This document shows positions 8,620 to 16,221 of a DNA stretch of 64,000 nucleotides, piece by piece. Position numbers and translations under genes: made by a program. How positions within the stretch are numbered: position 1 is the stretch's first letter; every line of letters starts with the position of its first letter. The stretch lies in assembly GCA_016705365.1 (NCBI GenBank), contig JADIYI010000008.1, positions 1,798,001 through 1,862,000 on the forward strand, read 5' to 3'. The DNA comes from Gammaproteobacteria bacterium (GTDB lineage: Bacteria > Pseudomonadota > Gammaproteobacteria > Pseudomonadales > UBA5518). The notes beneath the pieces are model-generated. The model ran no database searches and was not told the origin of the DNA. It was given only the letters and a program-made list of their open reading frames with translations.

Positions 8620-11168
8620 CGGAGGTGCCGCGCGTCTGTGTCGGGATTCGCAGTCATCGTTTCGGGCGCGCGGAGCGCGATCTGTACGCCGCGCTGCGCG
8701 AGTGCTTTCACGCCGAGGACATCTTCATCGTGCTCGACGAAACGGAGCAGCACGTCAGCGTCCCGACGGAGTTCAACAAGGTCGCTTTCGATCGTGCAGC
8801 GCTCGAGGCGCGCGCGCTGTTCGCCGAACATCCGCGCATCGGCTGGCTATGCGGCGATTATTTTTACTACGCGCTGCGCGCGGCGGTCGCGGCCGACCAC
8901 TACTGGCTGATCGAGCCGGACCTGCGTTTTACCCACGCCCGGCTGCATGATTTCTTTGCACCCTTCGAGCGCGATCCGACTGCGGTGCTGTTGTGCCGCT
9001 TCGGCGAGCGGCAGCGCGGCTGGGACTGGTACGTCCCCGCGCTGATCATTGCCGAACAGGTCCACGGTTGCGCGTTCCCGCTCTCGCGTCTCGGCGCCGG
9101 CGCGATTGATCGCCTACTGCTCGAGCGCCAGCAACTCTCGGGGCGCTTCGGCGGCGCCGGGCTGAAGGCCGCGGTCTATCCGAACGACGAATCCTTCGTC
9201 GCCACCGCGGCGATGAAACTCGGGCTGAGCTGCGCCGACCTGTGCGCCGTGCAGCCCGCTGCCTTCGAGCATTTCTCGGTGCGCTTCCCGTACCTGTGGC
9301 CCGATGCGGCGGCCGAGATTCCCGATGGTTGCGTGGTGCATCCGGCGCTGTATGCCGATGATTTCGAGCAGGCTTTCAGCCGCAAGCTCGGCGCGGTGCT
9401 GAACGGGGCAGGGGAGTTGCGCCGCCTTGCGCGCCACGCCACCTGCGGCACCGACGCCACCCACAATGCGCGGGTGCAGGCACTCCTGCAGCAGGGCATA
9501 ACCAACTGGTTCGCCCGCAACCATAAAAAGGGGACTAAAAAGGGGACGACTAAAAAGGGGACAGATTTATTTTTCGAGGAGAAAATAAATCTGTCCCCTT
9601 TTTGTACTCGTCACGAGATCCACGCCCGCGCCAAGGCGCCGCTGGCGCAGGCCGCGCCCGGCGATTTCGGGCTCGCACCCGGGGTGCCGATACCACTCGC
9701 AAAAAAGGGGACAGATTTATTTTCCGAGAAAATAAATCTGTCCCCTTTTTTGCCCTATTGCTTCGACTACGAGCGCGGTGAATTCCTGCTGGTCGATACG
9801 CCGCGCGCGGCACTCGACGAGCCCTTCCTGTACCAGGCCCAGTTCCGCCTCGCGGGCTCGGTGCTGCGGGTGCCGTTGCCGCTGATGCGCACGCTCACCG
9901 AAGGCGCAGCCGGTGCCGGGGACCAGGACCCGGTGCTGGTGTTCTCGATCGGTCGCTGCGGCAGCACGCTGTTCAGCCGTCTCGGAGCGGTCTCGGGGCT
10001 GGTGAGTTATTCGGAACCGGATATCTTTTCCGGCGTGGGGCGCTACCGCGACGATCCGCGCACCGCGGATATCCTGCATTGCGCGATGAGTGCGTTCGTT
10101 GCGCACGCGGGGGTGGCGGGTGAGCGCGTCTGCATCAAGCTGCGCTCGGGCACCAACGGCGCGATCGCGCAATTCATCGCGGCATTCCCGCAGGCGCGCT
10201 ACATCTTTCTCAGCCGCAACCTGCGTGACTGGAGCCATTCGTTCATTGCGAAGTTCAACTGGTCACGCGAGCAGCTGCACAATTCGCTGCTCGCGGCGCA
10301 CCGCGCGCTGCTGGCGCTGGAGAACGCGCGCATCCCCTACGTGGCGCTGCGCTACGAGGATTTCGCGCCGGAGCCGGAGCTGGTGTTCGGCGCGCTGACC
10401 GGTAGCGCCGAGCTGCCGGCACCGCTGCGTGCGGAACTCGCCGCGGCGGTCTCGCGCGATGCGCAGCAGGGCAGCCGCTTCGCCGGCAAGGCGGATGAAA
10501 AGCCCGGCGTCGCGGCGCGCGTCAATGCATTTCTGGAGACCTGGACCGGCAGTGCGCCGCCCGCGGCGCAGGCGCGTTTCAGCACCGATCCCGAGGCGCG
10601 CGTGGCGATCCGCGAGTTCGTGTTCATCCATATCAACAAGACCGGCGGCAGCAGTGTCGAGCGGGCGCTGGGCTTGCCGCTGGAACACCGCACCGCGCTG
10701 GAGAAGATCCGCGAGTTGGGGCGGCGCAACTGGGAGCGGCGTTTCACCTTCGCGGTGGTGCGCAATCCCTGGGACAAGGTAGCCTCGCATTACCATTACC
10801 GCGTGGCGACCAACCAGAGCGGGCTCGGCGAGGCGACGCCGGGCTTTTGCGATTGGGTGCGCCTGGCCTACGCGGAACACGATCTGCGCTTCTACGATGC
10901 GCCGCGGATGTTCATGCCGCAGTTGCGCTGGATCGCCGACAACGATGGCACCATCCTGGTCGACCAGGTCTGTCGCTTCGAGCACCTGGAGCGCGATTTC
11001 GCCACGGTGTGCCTGCACCTCGGGCAGCGCCTGGAGCTGCCGCACGCAAAAGCCTCGGCCCGCCCGACGGGATCCTGGCGCGAGTTCTACGACGCCCCGA
11101 CCCGTGACATCGTGGCCCAGTGTTTCGCCGAGGATATCGAGCGTTTCGGATACAGCTTCCTGGCCTGA
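8616..11168 (+). CDS. Large sulfotransferase-domain protein carrying in-frame palindromic repeats
   Basis: An 850-residue protein of unusual build. Residues 1-300 are an unrecognised globular domain. Residues about 303-330 and 363-379 are encoded by two copies of the AAAAAGGGGACAGATTTATTTT palindrome and read as KKGTDLFFEEKINLSPF and KKGTDLFSEKINLSPF; they look like insertions. A sulfotransferase domain follows (about 430-610): LVFSIGRCGSTLFSRLGAVS is the 5'-phosphosulfate loop and ARYIFLSRNLRDWSHSF the 3'-phosphate region. A second unit (about 665-850) starts FVFIHINKTGGSSVERALG and has FAVVRNPWDKVASHYHYR, matching the Sulfotransfer_2 type that sulfates glycans. The start overlaps the previous gene (ATGA). 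The frame stays open through both repeats, so the product may tolerate two added peptides; whether it works is unknown. Confidence 0.75.
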   Translation: MTEVPRVCVGIRSHRFGRAERDLYAALRECFHAEDIFIVLDETEQHVSVPTEFNKVAFDRAALEARALFAEHPRIGWLCGDYFYYALRAAVAADHYWLIEPDLRFTHARLHDFFAPFERDPTAVLLCRFGERQRGWDWYVPALIIAEQVHGCAFPLSRLGAGAIDRLLLERQQLSGRFGGAGLKAAVYPNDESFVATAAMKLGLSCADLCAVQPAAFEHFSVRFPYLWPDAAAEIPDGCVVHPALYADDFEQAFSRKLGAVLNGAGELRRLARHATCGTDATHNARVQALLQQGITNWFARNHKKGTKKGTTKKGTDLFFEEKINLSPFCTRHEIHARAKAPLAQAAPGDFGLAPGVPIPLAKKGTDLFSEKINLSPFLPYCFDYERGEFLLVDTPRAALDEPFLYQAQFRLAGSVLRVPLPLMRTLTEGAAGAGDQDPVLVFSIGRCGSTLFSRLGAVSGLVSYSEPDIFSGVGRYRDDPRTADILHCAMSAFVAHAGVAGERVCIKLRSGTNGAIAQFIAAFPQARYIFLSRNLRDWSHSFIAKFNWSREQLHNSLLAAHRALLALENARIPYVALRYEDFAPEPELVFGALTGSAELPAPLRAELAAAVSRDAQQGSRFAGKADEKPGVAARVNAFLETWTGSAPPAAQARFSTDPEARVAIREFVFIHINKTGGSSVERALGLPLEHRTALEKIRELGRRNWERRFTFAVVRNPWDKVASHYHYRVATNQSGLGEATPGFCDWVRLAYAEHDLRFYDAPRMFMPQLRWIADNDGTILVDQVCRFEHLERDFATVCLHLGQRLELPHAKASARPTGSWREFYDAPTRDIVAQCFAEDIERFGYSFLA
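9525..9603. repeat. Palindromic repeat cluster R1, inside a sulfotransferase gene
   Basis: Three left-end units (AAAAAGGGGAC) in a row, the third extended to GGGGACAGATTTATTTTT, then a 7-base spacer and the inverted copy AAAATAAATCTGTCCCCTTTTT. The full pair would form a long hairpin. It lies in the coding frame of the 8616-11168 gene and introduces no stop. Confidence 0.9.
9701..9751. repeat. Palindromic repeat R2, minimal copy inside a sulfotransferase gene
   Basis: A single clean copy: AAAAAAGGGGACAGATTTATTT, a short CCGAG-type loop and the inverted complement ending CCCCTTTTTT. It spans 51 bases, exactly 17 codons, so the host frame is kept. It is the simplest unit of the family in this window. 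Confidence 0.9.
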
Positions 11169-11185
11169 TAGCCGGATTTGCCTCT

Positions 11186-11430
11186 AAAAAGGGGACAGAT
11201 TCTGATGTATCCCCACAAACATCGATTTGCAATCAACGAGTTAGCGTCTAGGCTTTAGCAAAAACGGGCTAAAAAGGGGACAGATTTATTTTCGGGCTAA
11301 AAAGGGGACTAAAAAGGGGACAGATTTATTTTCTGTTGGTGCCTTGGAAAAATAAATCCGTCCCCTTTTTGCGCCAGAAAAAATAAATCCGTCCCCTTTT
11401 TGCGCGCTTTTTGCGCTTCGTCCCCTTTTT
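11186..11430. repeat. Palindromic repeat cluster R3, between convergent genes
   Basis: About seven units fill the gap between the sulfotransferase stop and the cytochrome b stop: four left-type units (near 11186, 11271, 11299 and 11310) and three right-type units (near 11360, 11390 and 11419). Two right-type copies carry AAATAAATCCGTCCCC, a T-to-C variant of the usual AAATAAATCTGTCCCC. Bases 11201-11270 between the first units are unrelated. The cluster could also act as a two-way terminator, since right-type units end in a T run. Confidence 0.85.
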
Positions 11431-11444
11431 GGAGGCGATCGCTC

Positions 11445-12173
11445 TCAGTCGTCATGTGCGTGAGCGCGCGAGATCATCGAGGCATAGCCGGGCAGCAGGC
11501 CCTTGGGGCTTTGTTGCCACTGCGCGGCCATGAAGACCAGCACCGCGCTCAGCAACAACATTGCCAGAACACCGTGATTGCGTTTTGCGAGGTCCGTTCC
11601 CGCGCCTTCGATACGCCCGCTCAGCATCGGCAGCGCCTGGTTCCTGCGCCGCAGCACACTCAGGCCCAGAAGCAGTGCGAGGTGGCTCAGTACCAGCCAC
11701 AGGAAGGCTTCGCCGGCGAACTCGTGCAGTTCCTCCAGCCATTCACCGCCGAAGTCGTTGTAGATGGCGTAACCGCTCAGGGTCACCGGTACCACGGCTG
11801 CCAGAAGCGCCACGAGCGCGAGCGCCATCAGCAGGTTCTGGCCCTTGCGCCAGTTTAGGTTGCCGGGCGTGCTGGTCCTGAGCGATGACACCCATCCGGA
11901 CAGGCCGCCGAGCCTGCGCCCCAGCAGCGCCAGCCGCGCCTGGCGCGGACCGACCAGGCCGTAGACGAGGCGAAATGCCAGCAGTCCGGCCAGCGTGTAA
12001 CCCAGCGTGACATGCAGCATGCGCCAGTGTTCGCCGTCGGCGCTGGCATATGCGCCGACGAAACACAGCGCGAACAGCCAGTGGAACATGCGCATCGGCG
12101 CGTCGATGACCCTGCGCGTCGGGGCGGCCGTGGCCCGGCTCGGGAAGGGTAGCGTGGGGCTGGAAGTATTCAT
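11445..12173 (-). CDS. Di-haem cytochrome b of the b561 type (partner of DHC/SHP)
   Basis: A membrane protein of 242 residues with about four hydrophobic segments. Histidines in helix positions (MRMFHWLFALCF, WRMLHVTLGYTL, LHEFAGEAFLWLVLSHLALLL) fit b-haem ligation as in the bacterial cytochrome b561/Ni-Fe-hydrogenase b family. The start at 12173 is chosen because CAGGAG precedes it by a normal spacing; ten codons upstream stay open but run into repeat R4. It is the last gene of a minus-strand set: SHP, diheme cytochrome c, then this gene. In organisms with this trio the b subunit is proposed to pass quinol electrons to the periplasmic diheme cytochrome. The C-terminus HAHDD is histidine-rich but short. 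Confidence 0.8.
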   Translation of the reverse strand: MNTSSPTLPFPSRATAAPTRRVIDAPMRMFHWLFALCFVGAYASADGEHWRMLHVTLGYTLAGLLAFRLVYGLVGPRQARLALLGRRLGGLSGWVSSLRTSTPGNLNWRKGQNLLMALALVALLAAVVPVTLSGYAIYNDFGGEWLEELHEFAGEAFLWLVLSHLALLLGLSVLRRRNQALPMLSGRIEGAGTDLAKRNHGVLAMLLLSAVLVFMAAQWQQSPKGLLPGYASMISRAHAHDD

Positions 12174-12189
12174 GTACAACTCCTGAAAC

Positions 12190-12290
12190 AAAAAGGGGAC
12201 CAAAAAGGGGACCCAAAAAGGGGACAGATTCCCAAAAAGGGGACAGATTTATTTTTCCGTTTTCCAGAAAAATAAATCTGTCCCCTTTTT
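12190..12290. repeat. Palindromic repeat cluster R4, within the cytochrome operon
   Basis: Four left-type units in series (12190, 12202, 12215, 12234), the last two extended to GGGGACAGATT(TATTTTT), then a spacer and one inverted unit ending in TTTTT at 12290. It occupies the gap between the diheme cytochrome stop (12313) and the cytochrome b ribosome-binding site, so a polycistronic transcript would carry the hairpin. Confidence 0.9.
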
Positions 12291-12312
12291 GATAATGGGG
12301 AATCCGGCGGCT

Positions 12313-12843
12313 TCAATCGTCGTGGAAGGCGCGCTGGTAGCGCTTGTCCAGCCCGGGCGGGATGCGCAGGCGATCGTCGTCGAAGGAACCCCTGGCGGCC
12401 CCGGCATGGCAGGCGGCGCAATTCGCCGCGCTCTTGACACTGGCGTGTTGCCACACTGCCGGGTCGATCTCGCGGTGCTCGCGTTCGAACCAGGCCGAAC
12501 GCGTGATGCGGTCCTCTGGTGGTGGTTGGCTGGCACGGCGGCTGGTGGCGGCATGCGCCTGCAGCCAGGCGTCGATCTGCTCCGCGGTCGGGGCATCGAG
12601 CGAAGCGTCGCTGCCGTAGTGCTGGTCCAGGCCGCCCATGATGCGGTGCCACGAACTGGCCGGCAGCATGCGGGTGGGGTAGGCGAGGTGGCAGGATTCA
12701 CATTCCTGCTGGTAGGCTGGCAACACCTCGCGTGGCTGCGTGTGCTTGCCGTCGGCGTGGGCCACGCCAAGCAGGCCGAGCGACAGGGCGCCGGCGAATG
12801 CCAGGCGGGTGCGAATATGCGAGTGTGAAGATTCGGGCTTCAT
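12313..12843 (-). CDS. Diheme cytochrome c (DHC family)
   Basis: A 176-residue periplasmic protein. A signal peptide (RTRLAFAGALSLGLLGVAHA) is followed by ECESCHLAYP with the first CxxCH and, near residue 137, CAACHAG with the second. HRIMGGLDQHYGSDAS and FEREHREIDP, between the two haem motifs, are typical of the DHC family, the redox partner of SHP in Rhodobacter and Shewanella. CCAGGAG sits just upstream of the ATG at 12843. It lies between the SHP gene (44 bases upstream) and the cytochrome b gene (139 bases downstream, separated by repeat R4). Expected role: to carry electrons from cytochrome b to SHP in the periplasm. Confidence 0.85.
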   Translation of the reverse strand: MKPESSHSHIRTRLAFAGALSLGLLGVAHADGKHTQPREVLPAYQQECESCHLAYPTRMLPASSWHRIMGGLDQHYGSDASLDAPTAEQIDAWLQAHAATSRRASQPPPEDRITRSAWFEREHREIDPAVWQHASVKSAANCAACHAGAARGSFDDDRLRIPPGLDKRYQRAFHDD

Positions 12844-12887
12844 GGGTTGGCTCCTGGGTGAGCGGGAAAAAAATGCACGGTGGCGGT

Positions 12888-13325
12888 TCAGGGTTTGAGT
12901 CCGATCAGGTAGGCCAAGACATTGGCCTTCTCGGCAGTGCTGCATTCGCGCTCGAGAACATCGTTGCAGTTGCGCCGGAACCATTTGTCGATGTGGGCCG
13001 TGTCGCTGAATGCGCGGGCGTTGAAGGCCGGCGCCAGCGGTGCGATATCCTTGCCGGTGCTGGCGTGTTCCCCGCTTTTGACCGGCGGATTGCCGTGGCA
13101 GGAACTGCACGACCATTCGCCGCCGTGGCGCGCGTTGAAGAAGTCGCGGCCCTGCTCGGCATTGCCCGGCGTGCCGGCCTGCGCGCTCCAGCGCTCGAGC
13201 TGTTGCGCGGCGCTGGTGTCGCCCGCCATGGCAGGCAGGGTCAAGGTGGCTGCGGCCGCGCCGAGCAGCAGCGCCAGGCTTGGGTGGATGATCCGGGCCG
13301 ATCGGGTGGCAAGAAGCTTTGTCAT
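12888..13325 (-). CDS. Sphaeroides haem protein (SHP)-like monohaem cytochrome c, DUF1924 type
   Basis: A 145-residue protein with an N-terminal signal peptide cut near LPAMA-GDT. The mature part has one haem motif (WSCSSCHGNPP) and two later cysteines in RNCNDVLERECS, which match the disulfide seen in SHP. SHP is an oxygen- and nitric-oxide-binding c-type cytochrome whose haem has an unusual asparagine ligand; the physiological reaction is unsettled. It is the promoter-proximal gene of the SHP-DHC-cytochrome b set, and its start faces a PepSY protein and a two-component system across a 134-base gap that should hold divergent promoters. Confidence 0.85.
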   Translation of the reverse strand: MTKLLATRSARIIHPSLALLLGAAAATLTLPAMAGDTSAAQQLERWSAQAGTPGNAEQGRDFFNARHGGEWSCSSCHGNPPVKSGEHASTGKDIAPLAPAFNARAFSDTAHIDKWFRRNCNDVLERECSTAEKANVLAYLIGLKP

Positions 13326-13459
13326 GGGAACTCCGGTTGATGGGGACGGGGCAAATGTTGGGCCCGCGGGCCTGTACCGGGGCTGAAAGTCGCGTTCATC
13401 CGGCGTTCAGGCGCCAGCGCGCAGCATGTGGGGACATCAACCACGGGAGGAATCGCCCG

Positions 13460-13765
13460 ATGCGCAGGACCTTTGCCGTGTTGTTTGCGGTGCTGGCGCT
13501 GGCCGCGGGTGGTGTCGCCGGCGGGGAGCGCGACCATGACCGCGCGCGCGCTGCGCTGGAGGCCGGTGAGGTGCTGCCGTTGACCACCATCCTGGAGCGC
13601 GTCGCGCAGCAGCACCCGGGCCAGGTGCTGGGGGTTGAACTCGAACACGAGCGCGGCCGCTGGATCTACGAGCTCAAGCTGCTCGAAAGTGACGGTGTGC
13701 TGGTCGAACTGGAGGTCGATGCAAGCGACGCAACCGTTCTCGAACACAGCGTCGAACACGACTGA
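13460..13765 (+). CDS. Small periplasmic PepSY-domain protein
   Basis: A 101-residue protein with signal peptide MRRTFAVLFAVLALAAGGVAGG and one PepSY-like domain (VLPLTTILERVAQQHPGQVL, then GRWIYELKLLESDGVLVELEVDA). GGGAGG lies before the ATG. The stop overlaps the start of a response regulator gene (TGATG), so it is coupled to the two-component system. Such small PepSY proteins are often found beside OmpR-type sensors and b/c cytochromes; a sensory or inhibitory accessory role is an inference. Confidence 0.8.
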   Translation: MRRTFAVLFAVLALAAGGVAGGERDHDRARAALEAGEVLPLTTILERVAQQHPGQVLGVELEHERGRWIYELKLLESDGVLVELEVDASDATVLEHSVEHD

Positions 13766-14424
13766 TGCGCATCCTGGTGGTGGAGGACGAGCCGCGGCTG
13801 GCGGCGCAATTGCGCCAGACGCTGAAAGACGCCGGCTACGCGGTGGATGCGGCCGCCAACGGTCGCGATGCCTGGCAGATGGGCGCCGTGGAGACTTATG
13901 ATGCGATATTGCTCGACCTCGGTCTGCCGGTGCTCGATGGCCTGAGCGTGCTCAAACGATGGCGTCTCGAGGGCCTCAGCACTCCGGTGCTGGTACTGAC
14001 CGCTCGCGACCAGTGGCACGAGAAAGTCGCGGGAATCGATGCCGGGGCCGACGACTACCTGGCCAAGCCCTTCCACAGCGAGGAACTGCTGGCACGGCTG
14101 CGTGCGCTGATCCGGCGCGCCCGGGGCCTGGCCTCGCCGGTGCTGCATTGCGGTCCGGTGAGCCTCGACACGCGCAGCAGCCGGGTCACGCTGGATGGCC
14201 ACCCGGTGCCCATGACCAGCCATGAATACCGGGTGCTGGCCTACCTGATGCACCATCCCGATACCGTGGTCTCGCGCGCCGAACTGACCGAACACATCTA
14301 CGCCCAGGACTTCGACCGCGACTCCAACACGATCGAGGTCTTCATTGCACGGCTGCGCAAGAAGCTGCCACCGGCCATGATCGAGACGGTGCGCGGCTTG
14401 GGTTACCGTCTGGCGCTGCCGTGA
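13765..14424 (+). CDS. OmpR/QseB-type response regulator
   Basis: A 219-residue regulator. The receiver domain (1-115) has acidic pocket residues in VVEDEP, the phosphoacceptor near D51 in AILLDLGLPVLDG, and the conserved lysine in DDYLAKPF. The C-terminal winged helix (about 125-219) contains TSHEYRVLAYLMHHPDTVVS and a recognition helix in DSNTIEVFIARLRKKL, followed by TVRGLGYRLA. The gene overlaps PepSY upstream and the histidine kinase downstream, so all three are one operon. The likely target is the divergent SHP-DHC-cytochrome b operon (inference from position). Confidence 0.9.
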   Translation: MRILVVEDEPRLAAQLRQTLKDAGYAVDAAANGRDAWQMGAVETYDAILLDLGLPVLDGLSVLKRWRLEGLSTPVLVLTARDQWHEKVAGIDAGADDYLAKPFHSEELLARLRALIRRARGLASPVLHCGPVSLDTRSSRVTLDGHPVPMTSHEYRVLAYLMHHPDTVVSRAELTEHIYAQDFDRDSNTIEVFIARLRKKLPPAMIETVRGLGYRLALP

Positions 14425-15830
14425 TGATGCGCCAGGCAGCGTCGCTGCGGTTGCGGCTGCTGGGCTTGACGGCGCTCGGCCTGAGCCTGGCGCTGCTGCT
14501 GGCCTGGGCGATGCTCGGCGAGCTGTTCCGCGCCGAGGTGATGCGCCAGTTCCGCGTCTCCCTGGAACAACAGCTGGACCAATTGACCGCGCGGGTGGGA
14601 TTCGACGCCCGCGGTCAGCCGCTGGTCGACGAGGCCAGCTTGTCCGATCCACGCTGGCAACGACCGTATTCCGGGCTGTACTGGCAGATCAACGATGCCG
14701 ACCAGGCGGCTTTGTTGCGTTCGCGTTCGCTGTGGGACGCAAGCCTGGCCAACGCCGCCGACGACCCGGGTGACGGTGCGGTGCATGCGCATGCGGCAGC
14801 GGGGCCGCAGGGGGCGCCCTTGCTGGTGCTGGAGCGCGTCGTGCGGCCGGTGGAATTTGCCGGTCTGCGCTGGCATCTGCTGGTGGCGGCCGACACCCGG
14901 GCCGTGCAGGATTCCGTGATGCGATTCCGCGGCGTGCTGGCCCTGTCGCTGGCCGTGCTGCTGACGTTGCTGTTGCTGGCGGCGTGGGCGCAGGTGGCAC
15001 TGGGTCTGGCGCCGCTGCGTGCGCTGCAGCGTGCATTGGTGGCGCTTCGCGAGGGGCGCACGCGCAAACTGGAAGGGCCGGCGCCGGCCGAAGTGCAGCC
15101 GCTGGTCGACGGATTCAACGCGGTACTCGAGCACAACGATCAGGTCATGCAGCGTGCGCGGCAGCAGGCCGGCAACCTGGCGCACGCCGTCAAGACGCCG
15201 CTGGCGGTGCTGGGGCAGGCGGCCGAAGCGCTCGTCGCGAGCTCGCCGCACGCCGCTTCCGCGGCAAGCGATGGTGGTCTTGCGCGGCTGGTGCTGGAGC
15301 AGGTGGTACTGGCGCGGCGCCAGGTTGACTGGCACCTTGCGCGCGCCCGCGCCGCCGGTGGACAAGGGCTGCCAGGCCAGCGCGTCGTGCTGGAGCCGGT
15401 GCTGCGCGCGTTGCTGCGAGTGATGGAAAAGGTGCACGCGGCGCGTGCGCTCGAGCTGCGCTGCGCGCCCATTGGCGCCGACCTGGTGTTTGCCGGCGAG
15501 GAACAGGATCTGCAGGAAATATTGGGCAACCTGCTCGACAACGCCTGCAAATGGGCGCGCACGGTGGTGTCGATGGAGGCGCGGCTGGAGAGCGCTGCGC
15601 TGCCCGCACGGTTGCTGATCACGGTGCAGGACGACGGGCCCGGCATCGCACCGGAGCAGCGCGACGCGGTGCTTGCGCGGGGTGCGCGCATCGATGAGTC
15701 GGTACCCGGTTCGGGCCTGGGACTGGCGATCGTGGCCGACCTGGTGATCGCCTACGGAGGCACGATCGCGCTCGACCCGTCGCCGCTGGGCGGCCTGCAG
15801 GTGGTGATCCGCCTACCGGCGGCGGCATGA
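14421..15830 (+). CDS. Membrane sensor histidine kinase paired with the OmpR-type regulator
   Basis: A 469-residue kinase. It has an N-terminal membrane helix (about 15-35), a periplasmic loop of about 130 residues, and a second helix (about 172-195). A dimerisation domain follows with the phospho-histidine in NLAHAVKTPLAVLGQ; the residue after HA is V rather than E, as in QseC/PhoQ-type kinases. The ATPase domain has LGNLLDNACKWA (N box), DDGPGI (G1) and GSGLGLAIVADL (G2). It starts in an ATGA overlap with its regulator. The sensed signal is unknown. The stop lies 8 bases before repeat cluster R5. Confidence 0.88.
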   Translation: MMMRQAASLRLRLLGLTALGLSLALLLAWAMLGELFRAEVMRQFRVSLEQQLDQLTARVGFDARGQPLVDEASLSDPRWQRPYSGLYWQINDADQAALLRSRSLWDASLANAADDPGDGAVHAHAAAGPQGAPLLVLERVVRPVEFAGLRWHLLVAADTRAVQDSVMRFRGVLALSLAVLLTLLLLAAWAQVALGLAPLRALQRALVALREGRTRKLEGPAPAEVQPLVDGFNAVLEHNDQVMQRARQQAGNLAHAVKTPLAVLGQAAEALVASSPHAASAASDGGLARLVLEQVVLARRQVDWHLARARAAGGQGLPGQRVVLEPVLRALLRVMEKVHAARALELRCAPIGADLVFAGEEQDLQEILGNLLDNACKWARTVVSMEARLESAALPARLLITVQDDGPGIAPEQRDAVLARGARIDESVPGSGLGLAIVADLVIAYGGTIALDPSPLGGLQVVIRLPAAA

Positions 15831-15837
15831 GCCCTCT

Positions 15838-16088
15838 AAAAAGGGGACAGATTTATTTACTGCGTGCGGCCCGGCGCAAGGCGATTGCTGCTTCGCTCAC
15901 TGGACTGGCGGCCCTCCGGGCTGCCCTCTCTCCGCCCGGAGCCTGCTGCGCAGTCTCCGGTCCTCGCTCGGCGCTGGTCCTTTATCTTCGCTACGCAGCA
16001 ACCGCCTTGCGCCGTGCGGCTGGCTTGGCGTATTGAAGAAAATAAATCTGTCCCCTTTTTGCTGTCCCCTTTTTGCTTGTCCCCTTTT
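15838..16088. repeat. Composite repeat R5: outer palindrome enclosing a 165-bp element
   Basis: The left arm AAAAAGGGGACAGATTTATTT begins at 15838 and the right arm AAAATAAATCTGTCCCCTTTTT ends near 16060. Two extra right-end units (GTCCCCTTTTT, GTCCCCTTTT) follow to 16088. Between the arms sits the 165-bp element at 15866-16030. Together with 16089-16221, which shows no gene, this fills the 391-base gap after the kinase. Confidence 0.88.
15866..16030. mobile_element. 165-bp element with terminal inverted repeats, copy 1
   Basis: It begins GCGGCCCGGCGCAAGGCG and ends with GCCTTGCGCCGTGCGGC followed by TGGCTTGGCG. The left 26 bases pair with the complement of 15996-16020 with few mismatches, giving terminal inverted repeats. 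The interior contains CTGGACTGGCGGCCCTCCGG. A second copy of identical length lies at 21651-21815. There is no gene inside, so it resembles a non-autonomous miniature element; the family is not one I can name. Confidence 0.7.
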
Positions 16089-16221
16089 GGGAGATTACCG
16101 ATTCATTGCCATCGCGAATTGCGGTTGACCACCTGCCGCGGGGCGTCGTAGCCTCTGGCCGACGATGCAACCAGTACCGCGGCACACCCTGCGGCGGCAA
16201 TCACGATCAGGGGAGACGGTG

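Noticed and set aside
9525..12290. CRISPR array
   Set aside because: Spacing is irregular, units are inverted relative to each other, and there are no unique spacers of constant length or cas genes.
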